In this document: piece after piece, positions 17,277 to 26,038 of the stretch | Numbering within the stretch: the stretch's first letter is position 1 | Layout of the letters: each line of letters opens with the position of its first letter | Notes under the pieces: generated by a model | Database searches by the model: none | What the model saw: only the letters and a program-made list of their open reading frames with translations | Told to the model about the DNA's origin: nothing | Origin: Marinimicrobium sp. C6131 | GTDB taxonomy: Bacteria; Pseudomonadota; Gammaproteobacteria; Pseudomonadales; Cellvibrionaceae | NCBI RefSeq assembly: GCF_026153455.1 | Contig: NZ_CP110629.1 | Location: 2,046,001-2,110,000, forward strand | DNA length: 64,000 nt | Direction of reading: 5' to 3' | Made by a program: the position numbers and the translations under genes

Positions 17277-19805
17277 TTACCCTTCTGACTCCCTTCCAAA
17301 CGGCTTGGTCATCAAGATCAGCTTAGGCAACAGTGTCAGTGATCCGAGTATGGCGGCAAACATGGCCAACGCGGTCAGCAACCCAAAGTAGATAGATGGG
17401 ATAAACTCCGACAAGGCCAGTATCGAAAACCCGACAATAATGATTACCGCCGTGTAGTACATGGCTCGGCCAATGGACCCATGGGAAGCGTGCATGGCGT
17501 CCACATAGTTCTGGCGCTGCGAGAACTCATTGCGGAAGCGGTACAGGTAATGAATCGCGTGGTCGACGCCGACGCCCACCGTAATGGCGGCGATAGTGAT
17601 GGTCATCATGTCCAGAGGGATTCCCGCCAGCCCCATACCACCGAGCACCACACCCGCTGCCAGCATGTTGGGCAGAATGGCAATGATGGCAATCGTCAGG
17701 GAATGAAACAGCACCAGAAACATCAGCATGATGCCGACAAAAACCGCACCCAGGGTCACAATCTGGGAGCTGAACAGGCTCTGCAACATGTTGTTGTACA
17801 GCACCAGCATGCCGGTAAAGCGAATATGGTCTTCCTCAAAGCCCAACTCCTGCACCGCGTGAGTACGAATTTTTTCAACCAGCTCTGTGCGTTTGAGTTC
17901 CGGGCTGGTTTCCTGGACTCGCAGAGAGATACGGGCCTCGTTGTGCTCATCCGACAGGTAGGGCTCAATCAGCACTTGTTTGATGTTGTCCGGCAGAGCG
18001 TTGCGCATCACCCCCAACTCAAAGTTGTTGAGCCGCCCACCATTGATGTCCGACGCCACTTCGTAAGCAATGGCCAGGGAATTCACTTTGCCGATTTCCG
18101 GGAGCGATTCCAGATACTGGTGCAGCGACTGTATCTGCTCCAATCCGGCACGGGTGAACCAGACACTGTCATTGCTGACCTGCTCTTGATCACCTTCGGT
18201 TGCAAACGGGTCGTCACTCTCTGGAGTGGCGAAAGGATCGGCTTCCTGTTCCGGCTCGGCGAAGGGATCGTCCGCCTCGGGCGCGTCTTCTTCCGGTTCT
18301 TGGGTGAGGATAATATCGAGATTGATGGTCCCCCCAAGTTGCTTGTCGATGACCGACATGCCCTGATAAATCTCGGTGTCCTCATGGAAGTAATCGATAA
18401 ACCGGTTTTCCACTTCCAGACGTGTGCTGCCATAGGCACTGACCAGAGCAGCGGTCAGGGCAATAAAAATCACCAGTGCCCCGTGGCGCTCGGCAAACCG
18501 GGAGAAAATGAGCGTAAAGGCGCCGGACTGGTCTCCCTTATCTTTGGGTTCCCCTTTGCGCCACAGCATCAGCCCGGCGGGAATCACCACGAAAGCCAAC
18601 ACAAACGCCACACTCAACCCGATGGTCATCATCCAGCCGAAGTCGATCACCGGCCGGATATCACTGACCACCAGAGAGACGAACGCCACAATGGTCGTCA
18701 ACGCCGTGTACAGGCAGGGGCGAGCCATGAAGCGCACGGTGGTGAGCACCAATTCCTCTTTGGGGGCCTCGGGTGACTGTCGGTGCAGCTCACGAAAGCG
18801 CACAATCAGGTGAATGGTCAGCGCCAGCGTCATGATCAGTAACAGCGCCACAAAGTTGGAGGAGATCACCGTCATTCGCCAATCGATCCAACTGAGCCAG
18901 CCGAGCATCAAGATAACGGCCAACACACAGGTCGACAGGGGCAGGATCACAAAACGCCACTGCCGGAAGATGATCGCCAACATCGCGATAATGAACACCA
19001 GGATGGCGCTGCCAAAGACCACCAGGTCACTCTTGATAAAGGCGATCATGTCCGCTGTAATCATGCTCACGCCGCCCAGAAACAGCTCCGCCCGATCATC
19101 GTAGCGACTCAGAATATTCCGGACCTCTTCCACCCGGGCGTGATCCCGTTCGGTGAGCTCGGTGCGATACGCCCGGAACTCCTGACTCACCGCCTCCAGT
19201 TCCCGGGCCTGCTCCTCATCAAGCTCCCCCCGGGCCGCTTTTGCCCGCAGAGCGTCACGCTTTCGGGCCAGATCGATGTAGCGATTATTCACTTCCAGAT
19301 TCAACTGGATGGCGGTGGTTTCCAGGTCTTCACTGAGCAGTGTATCCCGGTAAATGGGACTGGTCAGGAACTCTTCTTTGGCGGCTTCCCGGTCCACCCC
19401 CTCGGTGAGCAAGGTCCGGGTCGACTCCTGCTGTTCGGACAGCGGGCGCATCGGGCTGTAGAGCAGCGGCACATCCAGAATGGAGTTGATGCTGACCACG
19501 CCGTCGACCTCGGCCAGGTCATCCCGGAGCGCCTTGAGTGTGTTGATGGACTCATCCGAGAACATCTCGGCCTCGGGGCTGTACGTCACCACCAGGAAGT
19601 CGCCGCTCTGGTAGCGTTGGTTGATTTCCCGGAAATAATCGATCGACCGATCGTTCTCGAGGGTCAGCGAATCCGCCGAAGCATCCAGCTTAAGGTTGGG
19701 CAGTCCCGCCGCCGCCACAATGGCAAGCAGGACAATGATCGCCAGTGCAATGCCGGGGTGGCGCAGAACCGTCGCCCGGTACAGGACATCAAGCATTTTC
19801 AGCAT
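17277..19805 (-). CDS. RND-superfamily (MMPL/hopanoid-type) exporter with acidic DPFA insert
   Basis: An 842-aa inner-membrane protein with the two-fold RND layout. It has TM1 near residue 15-37, a large periplasmic loop, a first helix bundle (about 245-415), TM7, a second periplasmic loop, and a second bundle (about 690-840). The motifs ITVGVGVDHAIHYLYRFRNE and IPLDMMTITIAAITVGVGVDHAIH match the conserved TM4/TM10 region of the YdfJ/MMPL and hopanoid-transporter branch, not the drug-efflux AcrB branch. Unusual is an acidic insert at about residues 500-545 in the second periplasmic loop, with DDPFAE, ADPFAT and DDPFAT as near-repeats. No membrane fusion protein or outer-membrane partner is adjacent. 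Substrate unknown; lipid-like substrates are known for the family. Confidence 0.8.
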   Translation of the reverse strand: MLKMLDVLYRATVLRHPGIALAIIVLLAIVAAAGLPNLKLDASADSLTLENDRSIDYFREINQRYQSGDFLVVTYSPEAEMFSDESINTLKALRDDLAEVDGVVSINSILDVPLLYSPMRPLSEQQESTRTLLTEGVDREAAKEEFLTSPIYRDTLLSEDLETTAIQLNLEVNNRYIDLARKRDALRAKAARGELDEEQARELEAVSQEFRAYRTELTERDHARVEEVRNILSRYDDRAELFLGGVSMITADMIAFIKSDLVVFGSAILVFIIAMLAIIFRQWRFVILPLSTCVLAVILMLGWLSWIDWRMTVISSNFVALLLIMTLALTIHLIVRFRELHRQSPEAPKEELVLTTVRFMARPCLYTALTTIVAFVSLVVSDIRPVIDFGWMMTIGLSVAFVLAFVVIPAGLMLWRKGEPKDKGDQSGAFTLIFSRFAERHGALVIFIALTAALVSAYGSTRLEVENRFIDYFHEDTEIYQGMSVIDKQLGGTINLDIILTQEPEEDAPEADDPFAEPEQEADPFATPESDDPFATEGDQEQVSNDSVWFTRAGLEQIQSLHQYLESLPEIGKVNSLAIAYEVASDINGGRLNNFELGVMRNALPDNIKQVLIEPYLSDEHNEARISLRVQETSPELKRTELVEKIRTHAVQELGFEEDHIRFTGMLVLYNNMLQSLFSSQIVTLGAVFVGIMLMFLVLFHSLTIAIIAILPNMLAAGVVLGGMGLAGIPLDMMTITIAAITVGVGVDHAIHYLYRFRNEFSQRQNYVDAMHASHGSIGRAMYYTAVIIIVGFSILALSEFIPSIYFGLLTALAMFAAILGSLTLLPKLILMTKPFGRESEG

Positions 19806-19992
19806 AGGTGAACCTTAAAATCCATAGAGGGTCAGGGGCCCACAGTGTACCCCAAACCACTGAGGCAAGCGGTGCACAGGACAACATTCCTTTACCTTCT
19901 CCCACCAGATTTGCCAACCGGGCTATGGTAAAGTCGGGAAAACACCCGATATAATCGGGCATTGACTGCATTCGCTCGAGATGGAAGAGGTT

Positions 19993-20826
19993 ATGCTCAA
20001 GCTCCAGTTCAAGGATCAGCGTCAACCCGCCTTCTGGGTGGTGGAGAAGTTGTACAGTATTGGTAGCGACAGCGATAACCATCTGGTCCTGCCGGATGAC
20101 GGCATAGCCCCCCTACAGGCCCGGCTCATCGCCACCGCCGACAAGATCTTCCTCAAGGACAACAACAGCCCCAGCGGCTGCTTCGTCAATGGCCAGCGCA
20201 TCACCCAGAAAGAAATTATACCGGGCGATGAAATCCGACTCGGCCCGGTGGCCTTCGACGTTCTGCCGCCAACCGACGCGCCACCCTCTGATGCCACCGC
20301 CGCCGACCCCTGGCGGCTGGTTGCCAGTGGTAGTTGGCTGGCCGGCCAGAGTTACGAGATCCCTCGCGAAGGCACCGTGGTGCTCGGGCGCTCGAGCCAG
20401 TGCGATATTGTCATCCCCGGGACACATCTGTCCAGGCGCCACGTCGAGCTGAGAGTTCAGGGGGGCAGCCTGCATGTCAGGGACCTGGGCTCGGTAAACG
20501 GCACCTACCTGAATGATCGCCCGGTTACCGATGCACTGGCCCACGGCGGCGACCAGCTCCGCCTGGATGTGTACACCTTCAAGATCGTCAGTCCCCAAGG
20601 AGATCGCGAACGCACCCGACTGAGAGCCACCAGCACGGTCAATCGTCCCCCCGAACCCCGCCCCAGAAAGCCGCTGGAGGAGAAACCCCGCCGCTGGAAA
20701 ACCCGTCCGACCTCCCCGGGGAACCGGCAGGAACCCACTTATCAGGAACGCCGCCAGGAGTTGTGGCTCTGGCTGGTGGTACTGGTAGCGGCCATGCTGC
20801 TGATCGGTGGTTTCTACTGGGTGTGA
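19993..20826 (+). CDS. Double FHA-domain protein with C-terminal membrane anchor
   Basis: A 277-aa protein. Two FHA domains are visible: an N-terminal one (about residues 1-85, LYSIGSDSDNHLVLPDDGIAPLQARL, a degenerate form) and a second with the canonical GRSSQCDIVIPGTHLSRRHVEL and LGSVNGTYLNDRPV blocks (about 120-200) that bind phosphothreonine. A basic Pro-rich linker (about 205-250) leads to one membrane helix at the C-terminus (LWLWLVVLVAAMLLIGGFYWV). It probably docks phosphorylated proteins at the inner face of the membrane. No Ser/Thr kinase is nearby. An alternative ATG at 19981 would add four residues. Confidence 0.8.
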   Translation: MLKLQFKDQRQPAFWVVEKLYSIGSDSDNHLVLPDDGIAPLQARLIATADKIFLKDNNSPSGCFVNGQRITQKEIIPGDEIRLGPVAFDVLPPTDAPPSDATAADPWRLVASGSWLAGQSYEIPREGTVVLGRSSQCDIVIPGTHLSRRHVELRVQGGSLHVRDLGSVNGTYLNDRPVTDALAHGGDQLRLDVYTFKIVSPQGDRERTRLRATSTVNRPPEPRPRKPLEEKPRRWKTRPTSPGNRQEPTYQERRQELWLWLVVLVAAMLLIGGFYWV

Positions 20827-20897
20827 GTGGTCATCCGGGGAACTGTGGTAAAATCCCGCCGCTTTTTCATTCACTGAACCAGTAGGACCATCAACCC

Positions 20898-21431
20898 ATG
20901 AGCTTTGACAAGGTAGCTTCCGGCAAAAACCTGCCCGACGACATCAACGTCATCATCGAAATCCCGATGAACGGCGAGCCCATCAAATACGAAGTGGACA
21001 AAGACAGCGGTGCCATTTTCGTGGACCGCCTGCTGGGCACGTCCATGCACTACCCTTGCAACTACGGCTATGTGCCCCACACCCTGTGTGGCGACGGCGA
21101 CCCGGTGGATGTACTGGTGGTGTTTCCTTACGCCCTGCCGGCCGGGTCGGTGATTCGCTGCCGCCCGATTGGCGTGCTCAAAATGACCGATGAATCCGGG
21201 GAAGACGCCAAAGTCCTGGCCGTGCCAATCGACAAGGTCACCCCGATCTACAGCCAGGTGAAAGAAGCCCAGGACCTGCCCGAGCTGACCCTGAATCAGA
21301 TCAGCCACTTCTTTGAGCATTACAAGGATCTGGAGAAAGGCAAATGGGTCAAGATTGACGGCTGGGCCAACGCGGAAGCGGCTCGCCAGGAAATTCTCGA
21401 CTCGGTGGAACTGTACAAGAAAGAGGGCTAA
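20898..21431 (+). CDS. ppa: Inorganic pyrophosphatase, family I
   Basis: A 177-aa soluble enzyme hydrolysing pyrophosphate. Active-site features are the IPMNGEPIKYEVDKDSGAIFVDR segment and the Mg-binding signature GDGDPVDVLV, with further conserved KVLAVP and EHYKDLEKGKWVK. Length is typical of the hexameric bacterial family I enzyme. It stands alone, with an apparent promoter in the 70 bases upstream, and is convergent with the following gene (the two stop codons overlap). Confidence 0.97.
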   Translation: MSFDKVASGKNLPDDINVIIEIPMNGEPIKYEVDKDSGAIFVDRLLGTSMHYPCNYGYVPHTLCGDGDPVDVLVVFPYALPAGSVIRCRPIGVLKMTDESGEDAKVLAVPIDKVTPIYSQVKEAQDLPELTLNQISHFFEHYKDLEKGKWVKIDGWANAEAARQEILDSVELYKKEG

Positions 21432-22150
21432 CCCTCTCCTTCCAGACGCAGACCACTGATATCGGGCGCCACTGGCGCCCGATCTCGTTTCAGTTCCCCC
21501 ATATCGGAGCCGACCGGCGCCACATCAAATTCCGGGGCCGTCACCGGCGCGGGAGCGGGCGCCCGCTCCTCCGCCCGGAGCAACTCGGCTCCCACCTCCG
21601 CCAGCCCCCAGTCATCCGGCTCCACTGCCATCAGCGGCAGTTCCACCCGCTCATGCTCCGGGAGCAGGTCTTCTCCAGGCGCGGCCAACTCAAACGTCGG
21701 CACCGGTACCTCGGTCGCTGCGTCGACCGTCCGCTCGGTGGCATCCAGCAGAGGCCCCTGCGCCGGCCGGAGGCTGAGCCCACTGATATCCACCGACACT
21801 GGCGCCAGGCGCGTTCGCTCGGAGGCTTTCAGCAGGGGGCCCACCGGAGCCAGACTGAGACCCGACGACGCCGGGCGCTCCGGTCGGGCGGGTGCTGAGC
21901 TGTCGCCCCCCTCAGGGCGGGCCGGCACGAGTTCGACCAGAGCCCCCGCCTTCTGCAGAACCTGCTGGTATTTCTGCGCCGTGGCCCGGTCCAGGCGACG
22001 CTTGACGGCTACCGGCCGGCCGGTGAACAGCCGCTCAATGGTATTGGCGTCGGCTTTGAACAGCTGCTGCAGGCGCTCTTTCACCGTCGCCAGCGGCTGC
22101 CCGAGGACGATGTCCCCCCGAAAAATCAGATCGAACCGCTCATCTGCCAT
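21428..22150 (-). CDS. Hypothetical protein with N-terminal conserved domain and repeated PLLxAxERT motif
   Basis: A 240-aa protein. Residues ~1-80 (ERFDLIFRGDIVLGQPLATVKERLQQLF onward to QKAGALVELVP) form a compact alpha/beta domain that I recall in other gammaproteobacterial proteins of unknown function. The remainder is low-complexity and Pro/Ala-rich with a repeated phrase: SGLSLAPVGPLLKASERT, then SGLSLRPAQGPLLDATERT, with weaker related forms later (VGSDMGELKRDRAPVAPDISGLRL). The ATG at 22150 is preferred over 22165. No signal peptide. Function unknown; the repeats look like short binding peptides on a flexible tail. It converges with ppa, overlapping by 4 bases. Confidence 0.6.
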   Translation of the reverse strand: MADERFDLIFRGDIVLGQPLATVKERLQQLFKADANTIERLFTGRPVAVKRRLDRATAQKYQQVLQKAGALVELVPARPEGGDSSAPARPERPASSGLSLAPVGPLLKASERTRLAPVSVDISGLSLRPAQGPLLDATERTVDAATEVPVPTFELAAPGEDLLPEHERVELPLMAVEPDDWGLAEVGAELLRAEERAPAPAPVTAPEFDVAPVGSDMGELKRDRAPVAPDISGLRLEGEG

Positions 22151-22346
22151 GCCAGGCTCCGTCAAAGTGAAATCCAGAGTGTTACGGGTAATGTCATACC
22201 CTGATCTTAATCAGCCCTATGCTCACTCGCAATATAAACCCCATGCTTTAGTGACAAAACAGTCTCTGATAATACTGGCGATTGAGCGACGTTCGGCCAA
22301 TACTGAAAGTCCGGATTTTGAGCTGGAGAAGCGTGGAGGCGAGTCT

Positions 22347-22595
22347 ATGAATGCCTATTCAAGTCCACAATTTGTGGCCCGAGGCCAATTGAAGCAGGCG
22401 AATGACGTCCGGCGCAAGGTCGAACAGGACATCGCCTTTCTCTGCGATCGAATCGCCGCCCTGGAGGCTCAACCGCGCCCCAACCAGCCGGTGATCGATA
22501 CCTATCGAACCATGTTGGCAAGTCGCCAATCCGTTCTCAGATGGCTGAAGGATGGCGAACTCCGCCACTCGGCGCCACGCGTCCGGGCCGTTTAA
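22347..22595 (+). CDS. Small helical protein, unknown function
   Basis: An 82-aa protein with start ATG at 22347 preceded by GGAGGCGAG. The sequence is amphipathic helical (VARGQLKQANDVRRKVEQDIAFLCDRIAALE, then PVIDTYRTMLASRQSVLRWLKDG) and has no signal peptide. It resembles small helix-turn-helix hairpin proteins of about 80 residues found in related genomes, but I cannot assign a family. It ends exactly where the convergent cysE gene ends. Confidence 0.5.
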   Translation: MNAYSSPQFVARGQLKQANDVRRKVEQDIAFLCDRIAALEAQPRPNQPVIDTYRTMLASRQSVLRWLKDGELRHSAPRVRAV

Positions 22596-23423
22596 TCAGT
22601 CTGATTCCGAGCCATTCAGCCCCTGGTCCATATCGCGCGCTGGCACGTCTCCTTTGGGGTGCCCCACCACCCGCGCCGGAACGCCGGCGACCGTTGTATG
22701 GGGCGGCACCGGATGCAGCACCACGCTGCCAGCGCCGATCTTCGCACACTCACCGATGTCGATATTTCCGAGAATTTTGGCCCCGGTACTGATCAGGACA
22801 CCTCGTCCGACTTTCGGGTGACGATCGCCACTGAGTCGTCCGGCGCCCCCCAGAGTGACCGAGTGCAACATGGACACATCGTTGCCGATGACCGCCGTCT
22901 CCCCGATCACCACACCGGTCGCGTGGTCAATCATGATGCCACTGCCGATGCGGGCACCCGGATGAATATCCACGCCAAACGCCTCGGAGATCTGGTTCTG
23001 TAGGTACAGCGCCAGGCCTCGCCGCCCCTTCAGCCAGAGATGATGAGCGAACCGGTAGGACTGCAGCGCATGAAACCCCTTGAAGAACAGAAAGGGCGTG
23101 GAGTATTTCTCGCAGGCGGGGTCCCGTTCACAGTGCGCATAGATATCGGCTCGCATGGCCGATTCGATCTCCGGCGACTCGGCCATCGCGGCCTCGAACA
23201 CCTCCCGGATCATCATTGCGGGGACCGCCTGACTGTCCAGCTTGTTGGCCAGATGGAAGCTCATGGCGCTGGCAAAGCTGTCGTGATTCAGCAGGGTGGC
23301 GTGATAAAAACTGGCCAGTGCCGGTTCCTCTTCGGAGGCCGCCTGGGCCTCACGCCGTATGGAGTGCCACAGTTCATCGGTGAGCGGGGTCAAAGGCAAA
23401 GTGCGTTCTCCTGGGTTCGCCAT
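22596..23423 (-). CDS. cysE: Serine O-acetyltransferase
   Basis: A 275-aa enzyme that acetylates serine with acetyl-CoA for cysteine synthesis. The helical N-terminal domain (ELWHSIRREAQAASEEEPALASFYHATLLNH) and C-terminal left-handed beta-helix of hexapeptide repeats (FGVDIHPGARIGSGIMIDHATGVVIGETAVIGNDVSMLHSVTLGG) match the E. coli-type enzyme. The catalytic His lies in IDHATG and the acceptor region in the HSVTLGG loop. It is third in a leftward operon after the M15 peptidase and the MFS protein, with only 7 bases between it and the MFS gene. Confidence 0.93.
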   Translation of the reverse strand: MANPGERTLPLTPLTDELWHSIRREAQAASEEEPALASFYHATLLNHDSFASAMSFHLANKLDSQAVPAMMIREVFEAAMAESPEIESAMRADIYAHCERDPACEKYSTPFLFFKGFHALQSYRFAHHLWLKGRRGLALYLQNQISEAFGVDIHPGARIGSGIMIDHATGVVIGETAVIGNDVSMLHSVTLGGAGRLSGDRHPKVGRGVLISTGAKILGNIDIGECAKIGAGSVVLHPVPPHTTVAGVPARVVGHPKGDVPARDMDQGLNGSESD

Positions 23424-23430
23424 GTGCGTG

Positions 23431-24786
23431 CTATTGTCGCACAGGCATGAAGCGCGCGCGAAACCGCAACAGGAACTCGGGCTGCTTCAGAAACACCCCG
23501 ACACACAGCAGGACGTGCAGCACCGCCACGGTGAGAAACAGCTGGGGAATCGAGAGTCCCAGGCCGCCCAGCGCACCAAGCCCGACCAGCGCCGCGGCCA
23601 CCATGAACAGGGCATTGATCACATTCCCGGCCGCAATTACCTGCGCCCGGTGCGCCGGCCGGCTGCGCTCCTGAATCAGCGCGGTCAACGGCACCACGTA
23701 AAGACCTCCGGCCACCCCCAACATCAACACATCCGCGACCACCCGCCAGGTGCGGGGCCACTGGGCCATGGACGCCAATGGGTGCAACGCCCCCTCGACC
23801 GCCGGATGTGCCGCGGCGAACGACTGCCCGGCCAGGGCCAGGTCCACCCCGAACAGCAACACCAGCAACGCCCCCAGGGGTACCAGCGCCGGCTCAATGT
23901 GCCCCCGACTCAAGCGGGCACACAGCAGGGCTCCAACACAGATGCCCACCAGAAACAGAATCAGCAGCACACTGACCACCAACGAGGCACCGGACAACAC
24001 ACTGCGGGTAAAGTTGGGCAACTGCGTCAGGTACACCGACCCCAAAAACCAGTACCAGGAATTGCCGATGATGCACCAGAACACCATCGGGTTTTCCCGG
24101 GCGCAGGCCAGCGTTCGCAGCGTCTGCTTGTAGGGGTTGTTCTCCAGGCGGAGCTCCGGATCCGCCGACGGGGCGGGCGGTATTCTCAGGCTCGCCCGCC
24201 ATCCCAGCCAGGCGATCAACAGCGCCCCGGCCGCCACCCACCAGTAGCCACCGGCCACGCTCAGTGCCAGAGTACCGGCAATCATGCCCAGAAAAATCGC
24301 CAGGGAGGTGCCGGTATGCATCAGACCGTTGCCGCCGGTCAGTGCTTCCGCGGACAAATGCTGAGGCAGGATCGCGTACTTGAGCGGACTGAAACAGGCC
24401 GATTGAGTCCCCGTCAGAAACAGAACCAGCAATAGCAATGCCGCACTGTTGAGCCAGAGCGCCACCGCCCCCAATACCATGATCAGTATTTCGGCCACCT
24501 TGAGGGCGCGAATAAAACGGGATTTTTCAAATTTGTCGGCGTATTGACCGGCAATGGGTGCAAACAACAGGAAGGGTATGATCAGGGTCGCCGCCACCAG
24601 ATTATTGATGACATCGATACTCAACCCCCAGCGCTCAATCCCACCGTAAGTGAACAGCATCAGCAGGGCACTTTTGTAAAAGTTATCGTTGAACGCACCG
24701 CCGAGCTGGGTCAGAAACAGCGGCAGAAAGCGGCGTTGCGACAACAACGAGAATTGGGGGGCCGCGGTCGGATCCGGCGGGCTCAC
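23431..24786 (-). CDS. MFS transporter, LplT-like (lysophospholipid flippase type)
   Basis: A 451-aa inner-membrane protein with about twelve hydrophobic helices. The N-terminal QRRFLPLFLTQLGGAFNDNFYKSALLMLFTYG is the hallmark of the LplT/Aas-associated MFS family that moves lysophospholipids inward for re-acylation. APIAGQYADKFEKSRFIRALKVAEI corresponds to the MFS loop 2-3 signature. The acyltransferase partner Aas is neither fused nor adjacent. Its start overlaps the stop of the M15 peptidase gene by 4 bases (ATGA), so the two are coupled; cell-envelope upkeep is a reasonable shared theme. Confidence 0.75.
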   Translation of the reverse strand: MSPPDPTAAPQFSLLSQRRFLPLFLTQLGGAFNDNFYKSALLMLFTYGGIERWGLSIDVINNLVAATLIIPFLLFAPIAGQYADKFEKSRFIRALKVAEILIMVLGAVALWLNSAALLLLVLFLTGTQSACFSPLKYAILPQHLSAEALTGGNGLMHTGTSLAIFLGMIAGTLALSVAGGYWWVAAGALLIAWLGWRASLRIPPAPSADPELRLENNPYKQTLRTLACARENPMVFWCIIGNSWYWFLGSVYLTQLPNFTRSVLSGASLVVSVLLILFLVGICVGALLCARLSRGHIEPALVPLGALLVLLFGVDLALAGQSFAAAHPAVEGALHPLASMAQWPRTWRVVADVLMLGVAGGLYVVPLTALIQERSRPAHRAQVIAAGNVINALFMVAAALVGLGALGGLGLSIPQLFLTVAVLHVLLCVGVFLKQPEFLLRFRARFMPVRQ

Positions 24787-25478
24787 AGCGCAGACTCCGG
24801 CCCCTCGGGCACCGTCACGTAGCGATGAAACAATTCAGGCAAGCGGTCCATCACCGTCTCCTTCAGGGCAAACGATTCAGTTTGCAGATAATCCGCCAGC
24901 CGCTCAGGCGTCATCGCCCGGGCGAACCGATTCGCCAGAGGTGCGTAACTCAGATGCCAGGGCTCCGGCGCCACGCCCCCCCGATCCCGATCGTAGGGGC
25001 GATAAAAGCCGGGGTTCTCCGCGCTCGCCAGATACCGATCCAGCCAGGCGTGAAAGGCGGCAAACGGCCCTCCGGGTTCGGTTTCCCGGCGAGTCAGTTG
25101 CAAGGCTTCGCCCTCTGCCAGACCAGCGGCATCATACACATCGACATCGGTTCCCCAATGATGGCGGGAACTGCCCGGCAGAGCCGACCAGCGCATTATC
25201 GCATGAACCAGGGCCAGCTCATCCAGAGCACCGATATTCAGAGGCTCCCCCCGCTCATCCAGTACCGGGCGCGCGCCGCTGGCCTTGGCGTCCCAGATGC
25301 GACGCTGGCGATCAAAACCGCGATAGCCACTGGCCAGCCGTACCCTGAACCCGGCGCGGTCGGCCGCCTCGACCAGTACGTTCAGAGGTTGGTATAGATC
25401 CCGGTGAATCAGACCCGTCCCCCAGGGGCTGCCAACCAACGCCGACTCATCGCGCCCACAGAGCTGCTCTGGCGTCAA
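24783..25478 (-). CDS. M15-family D-Ala-D-Ala carboxypeptidase
   Basis: A peptidoglycan peptidase of roughly 231 aa. The VanY/LdcB-type signature is present: RLASGYRGFDRQRRIWDAK with the substrate Arg, SRHHWGTDVDVYD with the zinc His and Asp (HxxxTDxD), and EPWHLSY with the second zinc His. The frame remains open up to 25664, but that start would overrun the leader of the divergent gene. The first plausible in-frame start before the folded domain is TTG at 25478 (LTPEQLCGRD), without a strong ribosome site, so the N-terminus is uncertain. No clear signal peptide is seen from this start. It heads the operon with the LplT-like transporter and cysE. Confidence 0.8.
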   Translation of the reverse strand: MTPEQLCGRDESALVGSPWGTGLIHRDLYQPLNVLVEAADRAGFRVRLASGYRGFDRQRRIWDAKASGARPVLDERGEPLNIGALDELALVHAIMRWSALPGSSRHHWGTDVDVYDAAGLAEGEALQLTRRETEPGGPFAAFHAWLDRYLASAENPGFYRPYDRDRGGVAPEPWHLSYAPLANRFARAMTPERLADYLQTESFALKETVMDRLPELFHRYVTVPEGPESAL

Positions 25479-25714
25479 AGATAACGAGGCAGGCGAGTCG
25501 CCTGACGGATGTTTTCCGGGGATATTATCCGCCGATTGTGTCAAGTTCTGGCCCCCACGACTGTAAAATGCGCCAATGCGCGGAAATGTTTTGCGCTCGC
25601 GGTGTAAACCGGTACTATTGGGCGTATGCAGTGCCGACTGTGTCCCGGATGGCACGCGCTGCATTGGGACAATATCACAACCATAATCATAATGAAGAAT
25701 GGAGCGTAACCCGT

Positions 25715-25993
25715 ATGACCGCCAGTCATAGTGAATTACTCCAGCTCAAGAACCTGGGGATGGCGACGGTAAACATTCTGCACGCCATTGGCATCAACAG
25801 CTATGCCGAGCTGCGCGAAATCGGTGCCGTTGAAGCCTATCGCCGTATCAAAGCCCGCGACATCAATGTCTCCAAAGTGATGCTCTATGCGCTGCAAGGT
25901 GCGCTGATGGATATTCACTGGAACGATCTGCCGCCGGACCTGAAACAACAGTTGGTGATCGAGGCCGAACAGGATACGCTAAGCGAAGCCTGA
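25715..25993 (+). CDS. TfoX C-terminal-domain protein
   Basis: A 92-aa protein matching the C-terminal (helix-hairpin-helix) domain of TfoX/Sxy: LLQLKNLGMATVNILHAIGINSYAELREIGAVEAY followed by KVMLYALQGALMDIHWNDLPPDLKQQL. The N-terminal TfoX domain is absent, as in several stand-alone family members; the full-length protein activates competence genes with CRP. The ATG at 25715 is the only good start before the domain. The next gene, 45 bases downstream, is a cyclic-nucleotide-domain protein, an interesting pairing given the CRP link of Sxy. Confidence 0.75.
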   Translation: MTASHSELLQLKNLGMATVNILHAIGINSYAELREIGAVEAYRRIKARDINVSKVMLYALQGALMDIHWNDLPPDLKQQLVIEAEQDTLSEA

Positions 25994-26038
25994 GAGCCGG
26001 TACCCCCGGCGAGGCGCGCGGTTAATTCTGGAGGTTCT

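Noticed and set aside
17481..18776. 431-residue plus-strand frame opposite the RND gene
   Set aside because: His/Gln/Asn-rich shadow of transmembrane codons on the other strand.
25484..25664. N-terminal extension of the M15 peptidase up to the ATG at 25664
   Set aside because: The extension has no signal peptide or domain, covers the control region of the divergent TfoX-C gene, and is not family-like.
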